A DNA stretch of 5,225 bases, from the NCBI GenBank assembly GCA_021827225.1, contig JAKAXG010000370.1, forward strand, positions 1-5,225, written 5' to 3'. Made by a program: the position numbers and the translations under genes. Positions 5,119 through 5,225 of the stretch are shown here, piece by piece. Under the pieces are notes generated by a model that did no database searches, was not told the DNA's origin, and saw only the letters and a list, made by a program, of their open reading frames with translations. Position 1 is the stretch's first letter. Every line of letters begins with the position of its first letter. This stretch comes from Actinomycetes bacterium. Its GTDB lineage: Bacteria > Actinomycetota > Acidimicrobiia > Acidimicrobiales > Palsa-688.

Positions 5119-5215
5119 TCGCCAGCGGGACGGCAAGCGGACGACGGGCAGCGGGCGGCGGGCGTCGGTCCCGATCACCCAACGGGAGCGAATGGTGGTG
5201 CCGGCGGGAGGAGTG

Positions 5216-5225
5216 GCGAGAGGTG
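5216..5225. repeat. Repeat B, start of a possible third copy cut by the window edge
   Basis: GCGAGAGGTG, identical to the first 10 bases of copies 1 and 2, occupies the last bases of the window. Ten bases alone are modest evidence. Confidence 0.5.

Larger units (their letters stand above)
4801..5225. other. 425-bp gene-free, repeat-rich stretch after nur
   Basis: I see no gene here. Open frames on both strands are long only because the stretch is GC-rich, and they lack recognisable domains. It holds a GC palindrome, 55-bp repeats at 100-bp spacing and 48-bp hairpin repeats, each listed separately. Between 5119 and 5215 I see only a G-rich stretch with CGGGAC (5126-5131) inverted as GTCCCG (5168-5173). 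Confidence 0.75.

Noticed and set aside
4192..5182. Reverse-strand open frames spanning nur and the right-end repeats, with proline-rich repetitive products.
   Set aside because: They run antisense to nur and through the hairpin repeats. Their apparent peptide repeats simply mirror the DNA repeats, and no ribosome site or domain is visible.
4846..5225. A CRISPR array as an explanation for the spaced repeats.
   Set aside because: Repeat lengths and spacings are unequal, units are diverged or truncated, and the parts between repeats are themselves related or low-complexity.

Overview
The window is very GC-rich, with strong third-position GC bias, tightly packed genes and GGAG-type ribosome binding sites. 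It most likely comes from the chromosome of a high-GC actinobacterium, possibly of the Acidimicrobiia type. That placement is an inference from composition, gene order and the style of the YidC, RsmG and Nur proteins; nothing in the window is a taxonomic marker.

Left half (2-2990): three co-directional housekeeping genes in an order usually found beside the chromosomal origin. They are a 5'-truncated yidC (membrane insertase), jag/khpB (KH-R3H RNA-binding protein) and rsmG (16S rRNA G527 methyltransferase). YidC and Jag both carry long low-complexity Arg/Gly/Ala/Pro segments. YidC has Met where the family's conserved groove Arg is expected. rsmG has no ATG, GTG or TTG start that preserves its N-terminal region; a CTG with a well-placed GGAG is the best candidate.

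Middle (2981-3182): seven 17-bp tandem repeats start on the last codons of rsmG. They are followed by a short AT-richer promoter region holding a perfect inverted repeat, TTGCGA-N5-TCGCAA, very like the Streptomyces Nur (nickel uptake regulator) box. parA/parB, which often follow rsmG, are not here.

Right half (3183-4800): a two-gene nickel homeostasis operon made of a NiCoT-family nickel/cobalt permease and, 4 bp later, a Fur-family regulator that aligns with Nur. The regulator keeps the three His of the Nur nickel site but has lost all four His of the second (M) site. The simplest model is that Ni-loaded Nur binds the palindrome over the promoter and represses both the permease and its own gene.

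Right end (4801-5225): no convincing gene. The stretch holds a GC palindrome after nur, two and a half copies of a 55-bp repeat at 100-bp spacing, and two complete 48-bp hairpin-forming repeats (plus the first 10 bases of a third at the window edge) whose stems differ in sequence but keep pairing.
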